NCBI GenBank assembly: GCA_003993805.1
Contig: RSEF01000003.1
Coordinates: 78,890,536-78,954,535 of the forward strand
DNA: 64,000 bases
From: Himantopus leucocephalus
Lineage: Eukaryota > Chordata > Aves > Charadriiformes > Recurvirostridae
Direction of reading: 5' to 3'
Part shown: positions 1 to 11,500 of the stretch, piece by piece
Numbering within the stretch: the stretch's first letter is position 1
Layout of the letters: every line of letters starts with the position of its first letter
Notes under the pieces: model-generated
Told to the model about the DNA's origin: nothing
The model's input: the letters and a program-made list of their open reading frames with translations, nothing else
The model's database searches: none
Position numbers and translations under genes: made by a program

Positions 1-3000
1 AAGTTCAGTTAGTGTGTAGCTTCCTGCCGGAAGACTGATCATAAAACTTCTGAGTACTTCAATGACTTTGGGGGCAATGGACCACCGAGCGTTAGGAGGT
101 ACATTCTGTGTGAAGGCTTAAGAAAAGCATTCAAAACAGCTTAATCAGTTAGATAATAAAATTACTTGAATATGCTGCTTACCCCAGCAGTTCCTGGCAC
201 TGCTTTTAACTGGGTTGCAATGCCAGTGACATCAGTGTCTGTGTTAATGGTGATCTTCAGAAGCAGACACCTTATAAAACTCTAGTAGGATAGTACACAA
301 TGTCTCCCCTGTCTTGATTTGGGTTGTGGGCAAGTGTTTATCACTTGTCAGTTAATTCACACAACCGAAAACATTGTTAAGAGAAACCTTTAAAATTCTT
401 TCACTAACCCTGTTTGGCAGTAAATGGTCCCAGAGGTTATGGTTGATACCTAGAAGCTATAACTAGCTTGAAAAGTGTTAGTAAAACACCTTTTTACTTC
501 TTGGCTGGCCTTTAAAACACAAGAGAAAGGGAAATGCAGTGTACAAGGTATGCAACCATATTCAATAACCCTTTGAAGTCTCATCTGCTAGAACGGGTCC
601 ATGACAGCCTTTCTTTGGTCTGTAGTAGGCATCCTTGGTCTGAAGAGGGAGAATGAAAAATGCTGAGGACATGTATTCAGCTTTATGTTAAGGCTGAGGT
701 CCAGTCAGTAGCACTAAAGGGCACAACATGTTGCTCTCGGGATAGACTCAGGTAGGAAATCCCACGCCTACTCTGTCAGTCATAGGTGAGAAGGAAACAT
801 TCACACTCCTGCCTGTGCTGTGCAATATGCCCTGACTGTAAGCAGTTGTGAAAGGGTCTTCATTCAAAAATCTGATTTTATGTTTCTTTTTTTTTGTGAA
901 GAAATCAGGAAATACCTTAAAGATCTACCAGGTCGCTTACATGTTCACACTGCACACAGGATCTGCAAAGCATCCCGTTCTCTCAGATAAATGAATGTGT
1001 GTTTATATGGTCAGCACTTTACAGGCTCATATTTGTTAAGCAAAATAAAGCAGTGGCTATTACTATATTTTTTCCCATCTTTGTTGTATACAGTCTAAAA
1101 TACAATGTCGTTATTTTCAGAAGGATTGCCCATCTCTAGAACTTTTTCCTCATGTGTAAAAAATAACTTTTTCATCCAGTAATGATAGCAAGGACTATGA
1201 CATCTAAGCTGGAATTATTTTTTGTGGGGAAAAAATATATCTAAGCCTTAAGACGTGATGTCAAAACCCAACTCAGATAGAAGGTATGGGTGAAAATGTG
1301 AAGTAAATTATGCTCATTGTTTCAAAGACTTCAAATTTTTTACTGTTATTAAGTTTTTCAAGTCATATACCCAACAAAACATGAAAGATGGTTTGCTCTC
1401 ATATTTCTTTCACACAGGCACCAGCAGAATAGTATGAAGTTAATATACTGCGAACGCAAAATATGGGCCAAGTCACTGAAAAATATATGACACTTTTCCC
1501 CATCAATTCTCTTTCTGAATATATATTGCATCCCGTTTGGGTGGAAGTGGTGGTGTCAATATTAATGCAGAGCCTGGTAAGGTTCCTGACCAGCCGAGGC
1601 AGCACGATTCAGCAAAGGAAGCATCATTTATCTCAGGACTGGTTGTGAAATGAGGGGCAGGGTATGGGTGATGTCATTTTGTGTCATATGAGATGTAGTC
1701 CTTCAGGTTGACCTGAGCAGCCTCTTGTGTGCCTTGCATTTTGTCACCAGTTAATAGAAGGTGACATGTTCAGTTGCAACACCCCCCCACCCCTTTGTAA
1801 AGCAAACGGCATGCATCTGAAAGCACACACAGCACAGGGCTTAAATTCTCCTGGTAGCACTTTAACAACCACCGGTGTGGGTCTGATTTTCCAGCTTGCT
1901 TGCATTTGCTCTGAGTTGTTTTTACAGGGATCTAAACACGCCGAGTTCATTCTTTGTATTTTTCTATTGATTTTTCTACGACTGATGTGAAATAGAAGTA
2001 TCTTTTAGGCTCTTTGTTTAACTGCATTTCCTCGTGTTTTCCCCCTTAATCTTTGTAAACTTAGATCTTCCTGAGGTTACGGCAGTATGTTTGTTATCGC
2101 TTCTTGTCATGTGATATTTACCTAGCTGTGACTGTGATACTGCTTGTGTTTCTGAAACGGCACTGTTATCTTTCTGCAGGTGTTGGATTTGCCAGTCTCA
2201 GTGCAGTTTGGTATCCTCAGTAGTTGCTGACAGTCTTTAAAACCAGCAATCTGGGATTTTCCCACAAAGTTTACCTTCTGATAAACTGTTTGGATTCTTG
2301 TTACGGAATGAAAATATACCCAAAAACTAAGAGGGAAAAAATAGCTCACTGAATTTTTTGCTGCTTAATTGGCTAAATCAACTGCACATTTCAAATCCTA
2401 AAATGCAAAAGGAAATAATCAATATAGCAACTTGAGACTTAAACATGCTGTCAGTTGCTAGGTTTTTGCCAGTGAGTACCATTCCTCTGCCCAAGGTTCT
2501 GTCTTCAAATTACTGTATAAAATATGGATCATCAGATTTCATCACTTCAAGCATAGTCTGACTTCTCAACATAAAGGGTTTATACAAGTGAAAGCACTTT
2601 AAAGCCTTCACTTTACATGAGAAGAAAGATGTCGTACAGAATAAAACCTTTCATGCTTGTTTTTCTAAAGTGTACATGGAAACTTGTAAGCTGATGACCC
2701 AAGGAAAAAGTGAAAATTAGTTACTTACAAGAACTGACCTTATCTAGAGGTTGAACAAAATGTAATCTTGGAGAGTCCTAGCGGTGGTTGTTTAACCGTG
2801 GGTGTATTTTGCTGGAGCGGGACTCACTGTTGGTTTTGCAGCAGACAGAAATCTGTTATCTACCCAGAACCATGGGCTTCTCTTCTGCTTTTTTTTTAAT
2901 GCCTGAAAATATAGTAGCAGCAGCAAAGTTTACCCACATTGCAAACTTCATTGAAGTAAGAGGGAAGAAAGGAAACTTTCAAACAGTGCTATTTTGAAAT

Positions 3001-4012
3001 AGACTGACCTTCTTCAATAGTTTTCAAACATCAAAGGATTTTGTATTCTGTCTGCAAGTTAGTTTTCTGAATAAATTATTATTTGATTCATCTCCCCATG
3101 ATCTATTTTTAGGCTTTTGGGAGACTTTTGAAAGCAAAAGTGCTTTTTTTTTTTTCTTTTTTTCTTTCTTGGTTTGGATCATATGGTTTGGAAGCTTACA
3201 GCTCTTTCTTGCTGCCTGACAGATTCTCACACAATTACCCTTCCAGCAAATTCACCCTTGCTGGAACTTACTTCTTAGGAATTCCTCCAGTGCCCCTTGC
3301 ACTTGTGGACGTCTGTATATTCTGCTGATCAAAGAGCGTTCTTCTCCATCCACTTATCAAATGGTTTATTTTTACATAATATGTCTGTTGACACCACAGC
3401 TGCTTTTTTGAACTGGGGAGGGGAGAACTGCTGTTGAATAGAGAAGATGACGTTAAAATTGAACTGTACATTTTTGGAAGCAGTAGTGGAGCCATAGCTG
3501 TGCTTTTGGGCGTTGTTGTCTTCAGTGGCATTGTTGTCTACAGACAAGCTGACTACCCGTGTAGCAGCCTTACAAACACGAGTTGGGGGGCTGCTGTTTT
3601 AGCAGACCTACCCAGCTGCTTTGCTAAACCTAAGGCCTCTACTTTACAGTGCACTATTTCCCTACATAAATTTAAATTTAATCCAAATTCTGTGGAAAAA
3701 ATATGTCTCCTTTATTGGATAACACGCTTTAAACTGGTATTTACCAACATGTCACTCCTGACAACCACAGACTGGAAAACAAGCTGCAGATAGCTGTAAC
3801 AAACCTATGTGAATGAAGACTGTAGATTCTTGAATAAAAACATATGATTTTTTTTTTTTAATTTGGCTGTAGGCAAACCTGGTTTGTTCTACTGGCAGTA
3901 ACGCGTAAGTACAGTTTTGTGGTATTGCTCCTATTTAAGGCATTTTAATATACAACCTTTTAATCTTGAAATATTTATTCCATACCCATTGTTATGCTGT
4001 GTGGGTTAGTAG
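1..4012. other. Unique non-coding stretch, possible 3' UTR of an upstream gene
   Basis: No recognisable coding region or repeat. Open frames are short and overlap on both strands. AATAAA-type signals occur near 1042, 2641, 3067 and 3833. The last is followed by a T-run at about 3849-3861 and then a GT-rich stretch, which is the usual order for a cleavage and polyadenylation site. A polypyrimidine run lies at about 3143-3170. A 119-codon frame (3434-3793, +) contains one hydrophobic stretch rich in G, V and I but resembles no family I know. The 3' UTR reading is an inference: no terminal coding exon is visible, so the whole stretch may simply be intergenic. Confidence 0.3.
3833..3880 (+). promoter_or_regulatory. 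Possible polyadenylation site
   Basis: AATAAA begins at about 3833. A run of T follows within 20 bases, and then a GT-rich segment (GGCTGTAGG, GGTTTGTTC). This matches the order of a vertebrate poly(A) signal and its downstream element. AATAAA is common by chance in AT-rich DNA, so this is weak without transcript data. Confidence 0.2.
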
Positions 4013-4223
4013 TATTAAAAGCAACGGTAGTTTTCTGTCAGCTTCCTGGACCTCTGAAGCAGGCAAAGCAGGTCTCTTTCCCTTTAAAAGTTTTCTCAAA
4101 GATGTGATGTAAACCACNTATTAAAAGCAAAGGTCATTTTCTGTCAGCTTCCTGGACCTCTGAAGCAGGCAAAGGAGGTCTCTTTCCCTTTAAAAGTTTT
4201 CTCAAAGATGTGATGTAAACCAC
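4013..4223. repeat. 105-base direct duplication separated by one N
   Basis: Copy 1 is 4013-4117, the N is 4118, and copy 2 is 4119-4223. The copies have equal length and differ at about four positions, clustered near the start plus one G/C difference in the middle. A near-identical pair meeting exactly at an unresolved base is what results when overlapping contigs are joined without merging. A true recent tandem duplication is the alternative. Confidence 0.9.
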
Positions 4224-6065
4224 ACCAATTTCTGAACTCGCCATACTGAGGGCCCAGTGTCACCAAAATTTCCATTTTTTTTTTAAATCATAGGATCGAA
4301 CTTATAATACATAATACAACCTGTGAATTGCTTGCATTGCTCTGTCTGACTTCCGTAAGTTATGAGGCCCATAGGCATAAAATAGAGTCTCAGAGCTTCT
4401 TCTCTCGCTACTGTCAGGATCTTACTGGGACTGGCCTATGAACAAAGGATGTGCCTTCTCCTCCTTTCTGCTTGAAAGATTTTCCCACCAACCAAACTCC
4501 TCTTTGTTACCTCACTTACCTGCTACAACCAGGATACAACGTGTACAGAAAACAACTGTATTTTTTTTTTCAAATAGGCTGCAAAATAAAGAAATCTTGC
4601 CCAGAAAATGGCCATGTTTGCCATTCAAAACGTTCAGTAAATAAAAGTGACAACTATCCATCATCTTTTTTTATTTTTAAAAGAGCCTGCCAGAAATAAT
4701 TCCACTCTTCGAAAGCAGTACACATTTATATGTAACTCATTCTTTACTGTGAAAATTAAAATGTGCTTCTACACCTTCTCAGCCAAAATCCCCAAGAAAT
4801 TATTAATAAACAATGAAGATTCTCTGAGGAGTTGTTGAAGCTGATAATACAACAAAATTATTTCAAAGTATAGTCAAATACCGGGGGAATTAATTATTGT
4901 TCTAAAAGTCTTGCCATTATTTTATAAACAGCTAAGCTAAATTTATCTCTGACTAAGGTACTGGCACAAGCAGTAAATGCCAGTACTCTGTGGAGGTGTT
5001 TGCCACAAAAGAGGCAAAAGAGTAAGCTGACCTAGGAAAAAGCATCTGGAGAATGTGACTTAGGTAGAAAATAAGCAGCCTTATCTCTTACGTCATTTTA
5101 TCTTATGCTGCCTTGCTCATTGCTATGCCTTGTGCACCTCCATCAGTCTTTCTTCTTTGATCCTGTGGTACAGCTCTGGTACCACCTGTGTCTCACTCCA
5201 CTGATTTCTTCAGCCAGAGGTTACTGCTGCGTAGTAGAGGGAACAGATATAGTCCTTCAGGCCCTCCTCTGCTTGCAGAAGATTCCTGTTGACTCCCATA
5301 GGATGCTGCATATGAGACCTCACTGTCTCAAATTCTCTAACTTCATTGCAGCAGTCCTTCTTGAAAGTGAGGAAGGGAATCAGATGTCTCTTCCAGGCTG
5401 AGGGAGAAGAGAGGGGCCTTCCCTGGTGTTTGTCACCCACGCGGTTGGCTTCTCTGCTACCTAGGCCTTTGGAGCAGGATGGGTGTTATTTAGCGCAATA
5501 TATCGTCTTTGAAATGGGAGCCATTCTTCTGTCTCTCCCTTCACCACTTCACCTCCCCATGCTGTTGCCTCTTGTTTTATGTCTGAGCTTGAAAGAGATG
5601 TAAAAACTGGTGAGGGTGGTGCTTCACTTCAGGCCCTTTTGCCTTTGCGGGGGATCCCATTACCCCGTGTGGCGGTGCAGCTGCAGTTTTACCAGCACAA
5701 TGCCCAGCTGTTGTATAATATAAGTCAAAGTAACTCCCCTTGCTTGCACGCTCCATATCTCCATCTCCACACTTGGTTTGGGGTTCTCGGTCTCCCCCCA
5801 GAGCCATTCTGCTGCCAGGAGGCACCTTGTGGTGAGGTTAGTGAGCTCCCTGCTCAAGAGCTACAGCCCCAGGGCTCACACAAGGGGAAAAACCACAAAG
5901 AGATGAAGGATATGACTTCACCCAGCACAAATTGGGAAATGCTCCTATGGCAGACCTTAGCAGCTCTTTGTCTGTGCCTCTACATCGGTTTAAGACTGAA
6001 AATAAGAGCAGGATTGCTGTCATTGCAAAGACCATTTCAGCCAGGCAGAATTTAAGTATGAAATT
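4224..6065. other. Non-coding stretch, nothing recognised
   Basis: Unique sequence. The part from about 5100 to 6060 is somewhat more GC-rich than its surroundings and carries a 158-codon frame on + (5579-6055). That frame overlaps several frames on - and shows no recognisable domain. No splice-bounded exon or known repeat was identified. Confidence 0.4.
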
Positions 6066-6165
6066 CTGATCTGGGCAAGTGGCTTAATCTCTCATCTGTC
6101 TCAGTTTCTTACCTGTAAAATGTTGATATAGCAAAGAAAAAGGTTGTTGTCAGTATAGGTATGGT
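6066..6165 (+). repeat. MIR-like SINE remnant
   Basis: The stretch contains, in order, CTGGGCAAGTGGCTTAATCT, then CTCAGTTTCTTACCTGTAAA, then ATG..GATA and GGTTGTTGT. This follows the order of the conserved central region of mammalian-wide interspersed repeats: the TGGGCAAGT..CTTAA block, the CAGTTTC..TGTAAAATG block, then the GTTGTTGT block. MIR copies are ancient and occur as degraded relics in all amniotes, birds included. It is truncated at both ends. Confidence 0.6.
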
Positions 6166-8406
6166 ACTTTCAAATCTGAGCAGCTTCACGTTTGTTACTG
6201 TAGTCTGTTTTTCTGGCCTTGGCTCCTGGTAAAATTCAAGTTAACAAACTTGTAGCATATATTCTGAAGCCTGCAAGCAGTCAACACTTTGGTTTTCCGT
6301 TTGACCAGTACGGTGCCTAAACTTTCCTGTGTTCATGTGTTATTTTGTTACTCAATCAATCACTCTTTCTCCCTGCAGAATGTAACCTACTCAAATAACT
6401 GTGATTATACATTCATACTTGCAAAGTCAAAATAAAAGCCTAGAGCATATGGAAATGATCAGAATACGGTGTAATAGCAGCAATGCCATTTACTGTATAT
6501 AATCAATTTAGCACACCAATAAATACATACATATATAAACCTTTGACAAGCACACTATTCTTTTCTATAACTTTTCATTTAAATTCTGGTGCCATTGTTT
6601 TGGAATAAATTTTCTTGTCACAAAGATACGGCTTTTTATTTGATTCAGTCTTATTGCATCATTAAAATATTGATATCTTTTATGTTTTGCAAACATTTGT
6701 GGACACACCATTAAGCAACATAAAACACAATGCAGTAACAAATGCCTGTTTTATGACTGCTGTCAGACTATATATTCTCTAATGGTCTAACATTATCAGC
6801 AATCTAAGCCTAAATTATCACAACTAAAAGTCTATGAAATACAAGACACATATATAATCTCCAGGAGTCAATGTATTGAAACATTAGAATTAAAGGTTCA
6901 GGCAATCAATTCAGCCAAAAATGCAGTTTTGCAGAGGAATTTTTCATTCAAGCAGCAAAAAGGAAAAGGAAGGAAGCAGCAAGTTATTACCAAAAAGATT
7001 GCCCATACCAAAGAAGATATAGTTTCTCTGGACATTTATGTACTGTCAGCTGGAGGAAGGAAAAAAAAAAAAGGTGAGCTTGAGAAAGAGAAATTTGATA
7101 AAGGTGCAGGGTTTATCTTTACCACTTTTATTGTGAATGTTTTTTGATCAATGAAATTGTTCCATTACCTGTTTGTAAGATTAATTTGTGGTGCTCTCTG
7201 ACAGTTTTTACTTGGCCTGAGAATTTTACTGTGTGTCTATAGGAGCAGAAGAATTCAAGACAAGGATGATAAATTGCTAACAACATATGGTTCATTCCAA
7301 GTTGTGTGAAAATGCTCTCTGTGCTTCTGGAGAATGCAATTAATGAAAGTGTATCAGGGACACTAGATTTAGATAGTGATAAAGTCCAAGGTGTTTTGTT
7401 GTGTATGGCATTGTTGGCAGGGGTCAGCGGTGAACACATACAAGGGATGAATTTGCCTTTTGCAAGATGACCATTTAAAAGTTTTTTTTCATCTCCTGTG
7501 TAAACCCTAGAAATGAACTTTTTCTTTTGGTTGCCTTCTCTTGTAAAAGTGATGACAGGATCAATTTCATTGGCTTAGAATGACAATATTAATCACAAGG
7601 ATCTGTCAAGATACATAATGGCAATATATATTGGAGAAACATCTTGACAGAATGCACTTCTTATTATGAATATCCCTTTTATTGTAGTCTTTGACAGCAA
7701 CAGTTTAAAGGGTAAAGAGAGTTCTAAAATCTCAGCACCACAGACAGACAATGTCAAGTAAAGAGAAACAGGGAGGAAGAAAAGCAAACAAGTTTGAAAG
7801 AAAGTGTCCAGGCTCTCAAATGCATTCCTAATCAAACAGCAAAGGAATTGTGATTTAGTAAGATTCTAAAGTATGCCATTTACTCTCCATCAAAAGGTTT
7901 GTGGTTTTTTTTAACTTTCCTTTCTAAACTAAAAAGGTAGAAGGCACACAAAAGTCTGCTACCTAAGATGGTTTTGAAACACAAAGGTTCTATGTTTAGT
8001 TTACTTTTTGGATTAGATGTCTCAGTTCCAACAACCCCAACTAACCTATGCTCTCGTCTATCCTCTGTGCATCTTGTCCTTCTTACAGAGATTATACCTC
8101 ATCTATTAGGCTCTTTTTTATTTTTGTTCCCACTGTTTCCACAGATTTTCTCCAAACACCTCGCCACTTTTGAAGATCTACATTCTTTGTCATTTGTTTA
8201 TTGTCCTCTAATGAAAGTATTGGAATTGTTTATGGAATACTAATTAAAGCCTCTTTACTGCTTTCCCTTTGGAAATGAAATGGAAACATTTTCTATTGAC
8301 TCAAAGAAAAATAAGTACCATAGAGCTGATTTATCTTATTCACATTGTAATTTGCTAGACATCCTCTTTTCCTTGCCTGCTTCCATTTTTAAGACTGTAT
8401 GACAGT
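6166..8406. other. AT-rich non-coding stretch, possibly partly conserved
   Basis: No coding region or repeat identified. The part from about 6340 to 6900 is AT-rich and of high complexity, with several TAAT-type homeodomain cores and a run of ATA repeats near 6525-6537. It could be a conserved element, but I cannot test conservation. A poly-A run occurs near 7062-7073. Short frames on both strands look accidental. Confidence 0.35.
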
Positions 8407-8502
8407 AATCAGAATTTAAGTATTTGTTCTTTATATATTTATCTTTTTCTGATCAATCAGAATTTAAGTATTTGTTCTTTATGTATTTATCTTTTTCTGA
8501 TT
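8407..8502. repeat. 48-base tandem duplication, two copies
   Basis: Unit 1 is 8407-8454 and unit 2 is 8455-8502. They differ at only two visible positions: TATATA against TATGTA, and GATCA against GATTA. There is no N between them, so this looks like a genuine small tandem duplication. Confidence 0.9.
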
Positions 8503-11500
8503 AACCCAATAAAAAAAATTAATAAGTATTATTATGGTTTACTATTCTACACCTTCTTTTTGAATTCTCAGGTCTTTGCAGTGATTTGTAAAACCGTGTT
8601 ATGCTTCCTTCTGTTCCCATATTTTCTGTGGAATACAATATTACTTGGAAATTATAGTAACACTTATCGTAAAATATGAGTGGGAGTTTTTTCACGAGTA
8701 AGAGTGCAATTCTGTTGAATTTTCCAGAGATGTACTGCTTTTATCTGGCCTTAAAATATTACAGTAACTTAGAAAAGCTAAGTGCAGGATGACCCATCAT
8801 GGTCTCATGAATGAATTCTTTTCCAGTCATACTGAAAATGAAAGCATAGCTGATACCCATTTCTATAGGGAAACTACAGACATGGCATTCAATATCCTCC
8901 TAGACTAGACACTTACAAACTACATTTATGTAAACTCTCTTGAATTCGTTGGCTAATACCTATTTGAGTAAGGACTGCTTACTCATGGAAAGATTTTCAG
9001 GCTCAAGGCCTGCCTCAATATTCTCCACTTTAAGCAGGCAATTATCTCACCCTCCTGAGCAGATTACAAATTATGCAAAACTATAAACAAGGTTGAAAGA
9101 GCAAGAGGAAAATAGAGGTAATGTATGAAGTATGCATCATGCTATTAGAGTTCTTAAAAGCAACATGACTTACAATTTGGATACAGCATAGTATTAATGT
9201 GAAGATGAATACAAAGTCCTTTACTAGCTTGAATATTGCATCTGAAACTTTAAAAATTGAAATAGAAAATAAATGGGGAAGAAGCAGGGGCACTTTGTGT
9301 GCTACTTGCTAATTTGCACAACAGTTTTTGTAACTTTAAAAAATAAATATACAATATACAAATACAAAAGTTGATAAAGAAAAATGTTTTGTATTTAATT
9401 TTCCCCAGATTCACAAGCTTCTCTTTGTGCTGTTTTTTTAAGCACTGTGATTTATTCAGGGTGAAATTAGACAGGTGTGAATTTTGGGAAAGCCGTGAGA
9501 CTAACAAACGAAATTTGAAGTTTTTAGCATATGGTATTGCAGAAGCATTTTTTTTATTTTTTTTATATTTCATGATGAATAAAAACATGAATATTTTTGT
9601 TGGAAATATTTCTGAAGGAAAATGGTGTCTTTCAGTAATCAATGAACTTCTTAAATTGGATACAAAGACAGAAACAACTTTGAGAAGAATTAAACTGAAT
9701 GTAGTACTGGTGGCTGACCAGAGAGAGAAAAATAAGTTTGTGAAAAGCTGGTGTTGAGGAGCTGCAACTGTACTTAGGTCTTGTCATCAAGCAGATATAA
9801 GTGTTGGTGGTTTTTATCTTTTTTTTTGCACCAAAATGATGTCCTTTCTTGAGAAACTGAAGCTCTAGCTGAACTCAACTACGAGTAGATTTGAGAAGAC
9901 AATATTGTCTTTTTTTTTCAATTTACTAATCCATTACATTTAGCATAAAGAGTTTTTGATAACTCATCTTGCAATAGCAGAAACTTGCCGCAGTAATTCC
10001 AGGAAGGGAAAAAATGATCTTCTTGTGGTATTGGTCTCATACACTCTGAGTTAAAGCTACTGTTTATAAATGTTTAGAACAAAATATTTTTAATTTCTCC
10101 TGGACACTTTCTGCAATACTGTTGCACGCATAGGATTGCACGCATAAAATCGTACAGATAAAATCTTATAACACAAATCTACATCTTGGCACTTACATCT
10201 CTTTTAAACTAGAGGCTTTGAGAAAAAGTTTGAATTCTTAATGCTTTTGTTCAGGTGTAGGGAAGTCAGTTCAAAGACAATACCCTGCTAATTAATACAG
10301 TGTGGGGCAATTTATCTTTCTGGTGTGAACAGTTTTCCTTGATTAACTTTGGCTATTTCTGGGTGAAGTGCTTTTTGATGCAGGAAAAAAATAAAAATAG
10401 CTCAATCATAATTTGGTGGAATATTACTTTATTTGCATACATTTCATTGTATTGTCTACATAAAAGTTAAGCATTACTTTAGTTATTTGGTACATGATAC
10501 ACAGAGTTAAGTTAGTCACACTACTTGGTCTGTATGCCTGATCCTCTCAGTGCCATAATACTATTTCTCTTCCTCTTTTCGTCACAAAAACAGTCCAAAA
10601 GACTACTGAACAATTTTCTTCCTCTTGCCTGAAATTACTTTGTGAACATTCTTTAAAACAGAATTTTTCTTGAGACGTGCCAATGGAGACATGAAAATTA
10701 AAACAAAACCAGCATCATGACTAGCTTGAATAATTATTTTGTCAGAGTTCTTTTGTGTTTCTCACTCACCTCTAAGATTTTTAAGTACTATGGCTTGAAA
10801 ATGGTTCCTGACTTGACCCTCAGCCCTCTGCTCTGCAACAAAATATTAAAATGGAGAAGTTATTCAGACTTACTGTTTCTGGAAGACTTTGTAAGCAATA
10901 AAACTACTATAGTTCTGCTGCATAGAGAAGAAGGATGTGGGTAACAGTGTCTCTGTTCTGCAGATGTGTTTCATTTGGGCTTCTCTACCATTGGCTACAA
11001 GAGTTTTTGAGACATGGAATATTAGAACAATTAGATCATTAGCTACAATAAGGAGCTTGCTTTTTTTTCTTCTTTTTTGCAGTTTTATATCATCTATTTA
11101 TTTACTATATCTTCTACAGATTGCTTTACTGAAAAGTAGAATATTTTTTTTAAAGTTGAATGGAATGCCTGATTTATTCATACCTCTCTAGTAACAGATC
11201 TATACTCCATGTGGGATCAACATACAGTGCCACAAAATGTATCTTAACCCTTGCCGTCCCAACTAAATAACATCGGAAAGTCTCAGTATGACAATCCCAA
11301 ATGACATACCACCAGTGACTACACTTGCATCACCTCTGACAAAAAATACCTGATTTTAACTCAGCTATCATATTAAATCTTATTTAAAGTCATGAGTACG
11401 AAATGATAAGGAGAAGATCTTTTAGCTCTGGACTGAAGATGATGTAATATGCATTGGCATTTACAGGAAGAAAATGTCTTTATGCAGTTAAGTGATGGAA

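Noticed and set aside
5579..6055. 158-codon open frame on +
   Set aside because: Overlapped by several frames on -, no recognisable domain, no splice or promoter context. Probably chance in a GC-richer patch.
6929..7147. 72-codon lysine-rich frame ending near a GTGAGC donor-like site
   Set aside because: The lysine run is coded by a poly-A/purine stretch and the upstream acceptor has a poor pyrimidine tract.
9250..9757. Overlapping 130- and 128-codon frames on opposite strands
   Set aside because: Mutual overlap, AT-rich composition and runs of K, F and I from simple sequence point to chance.
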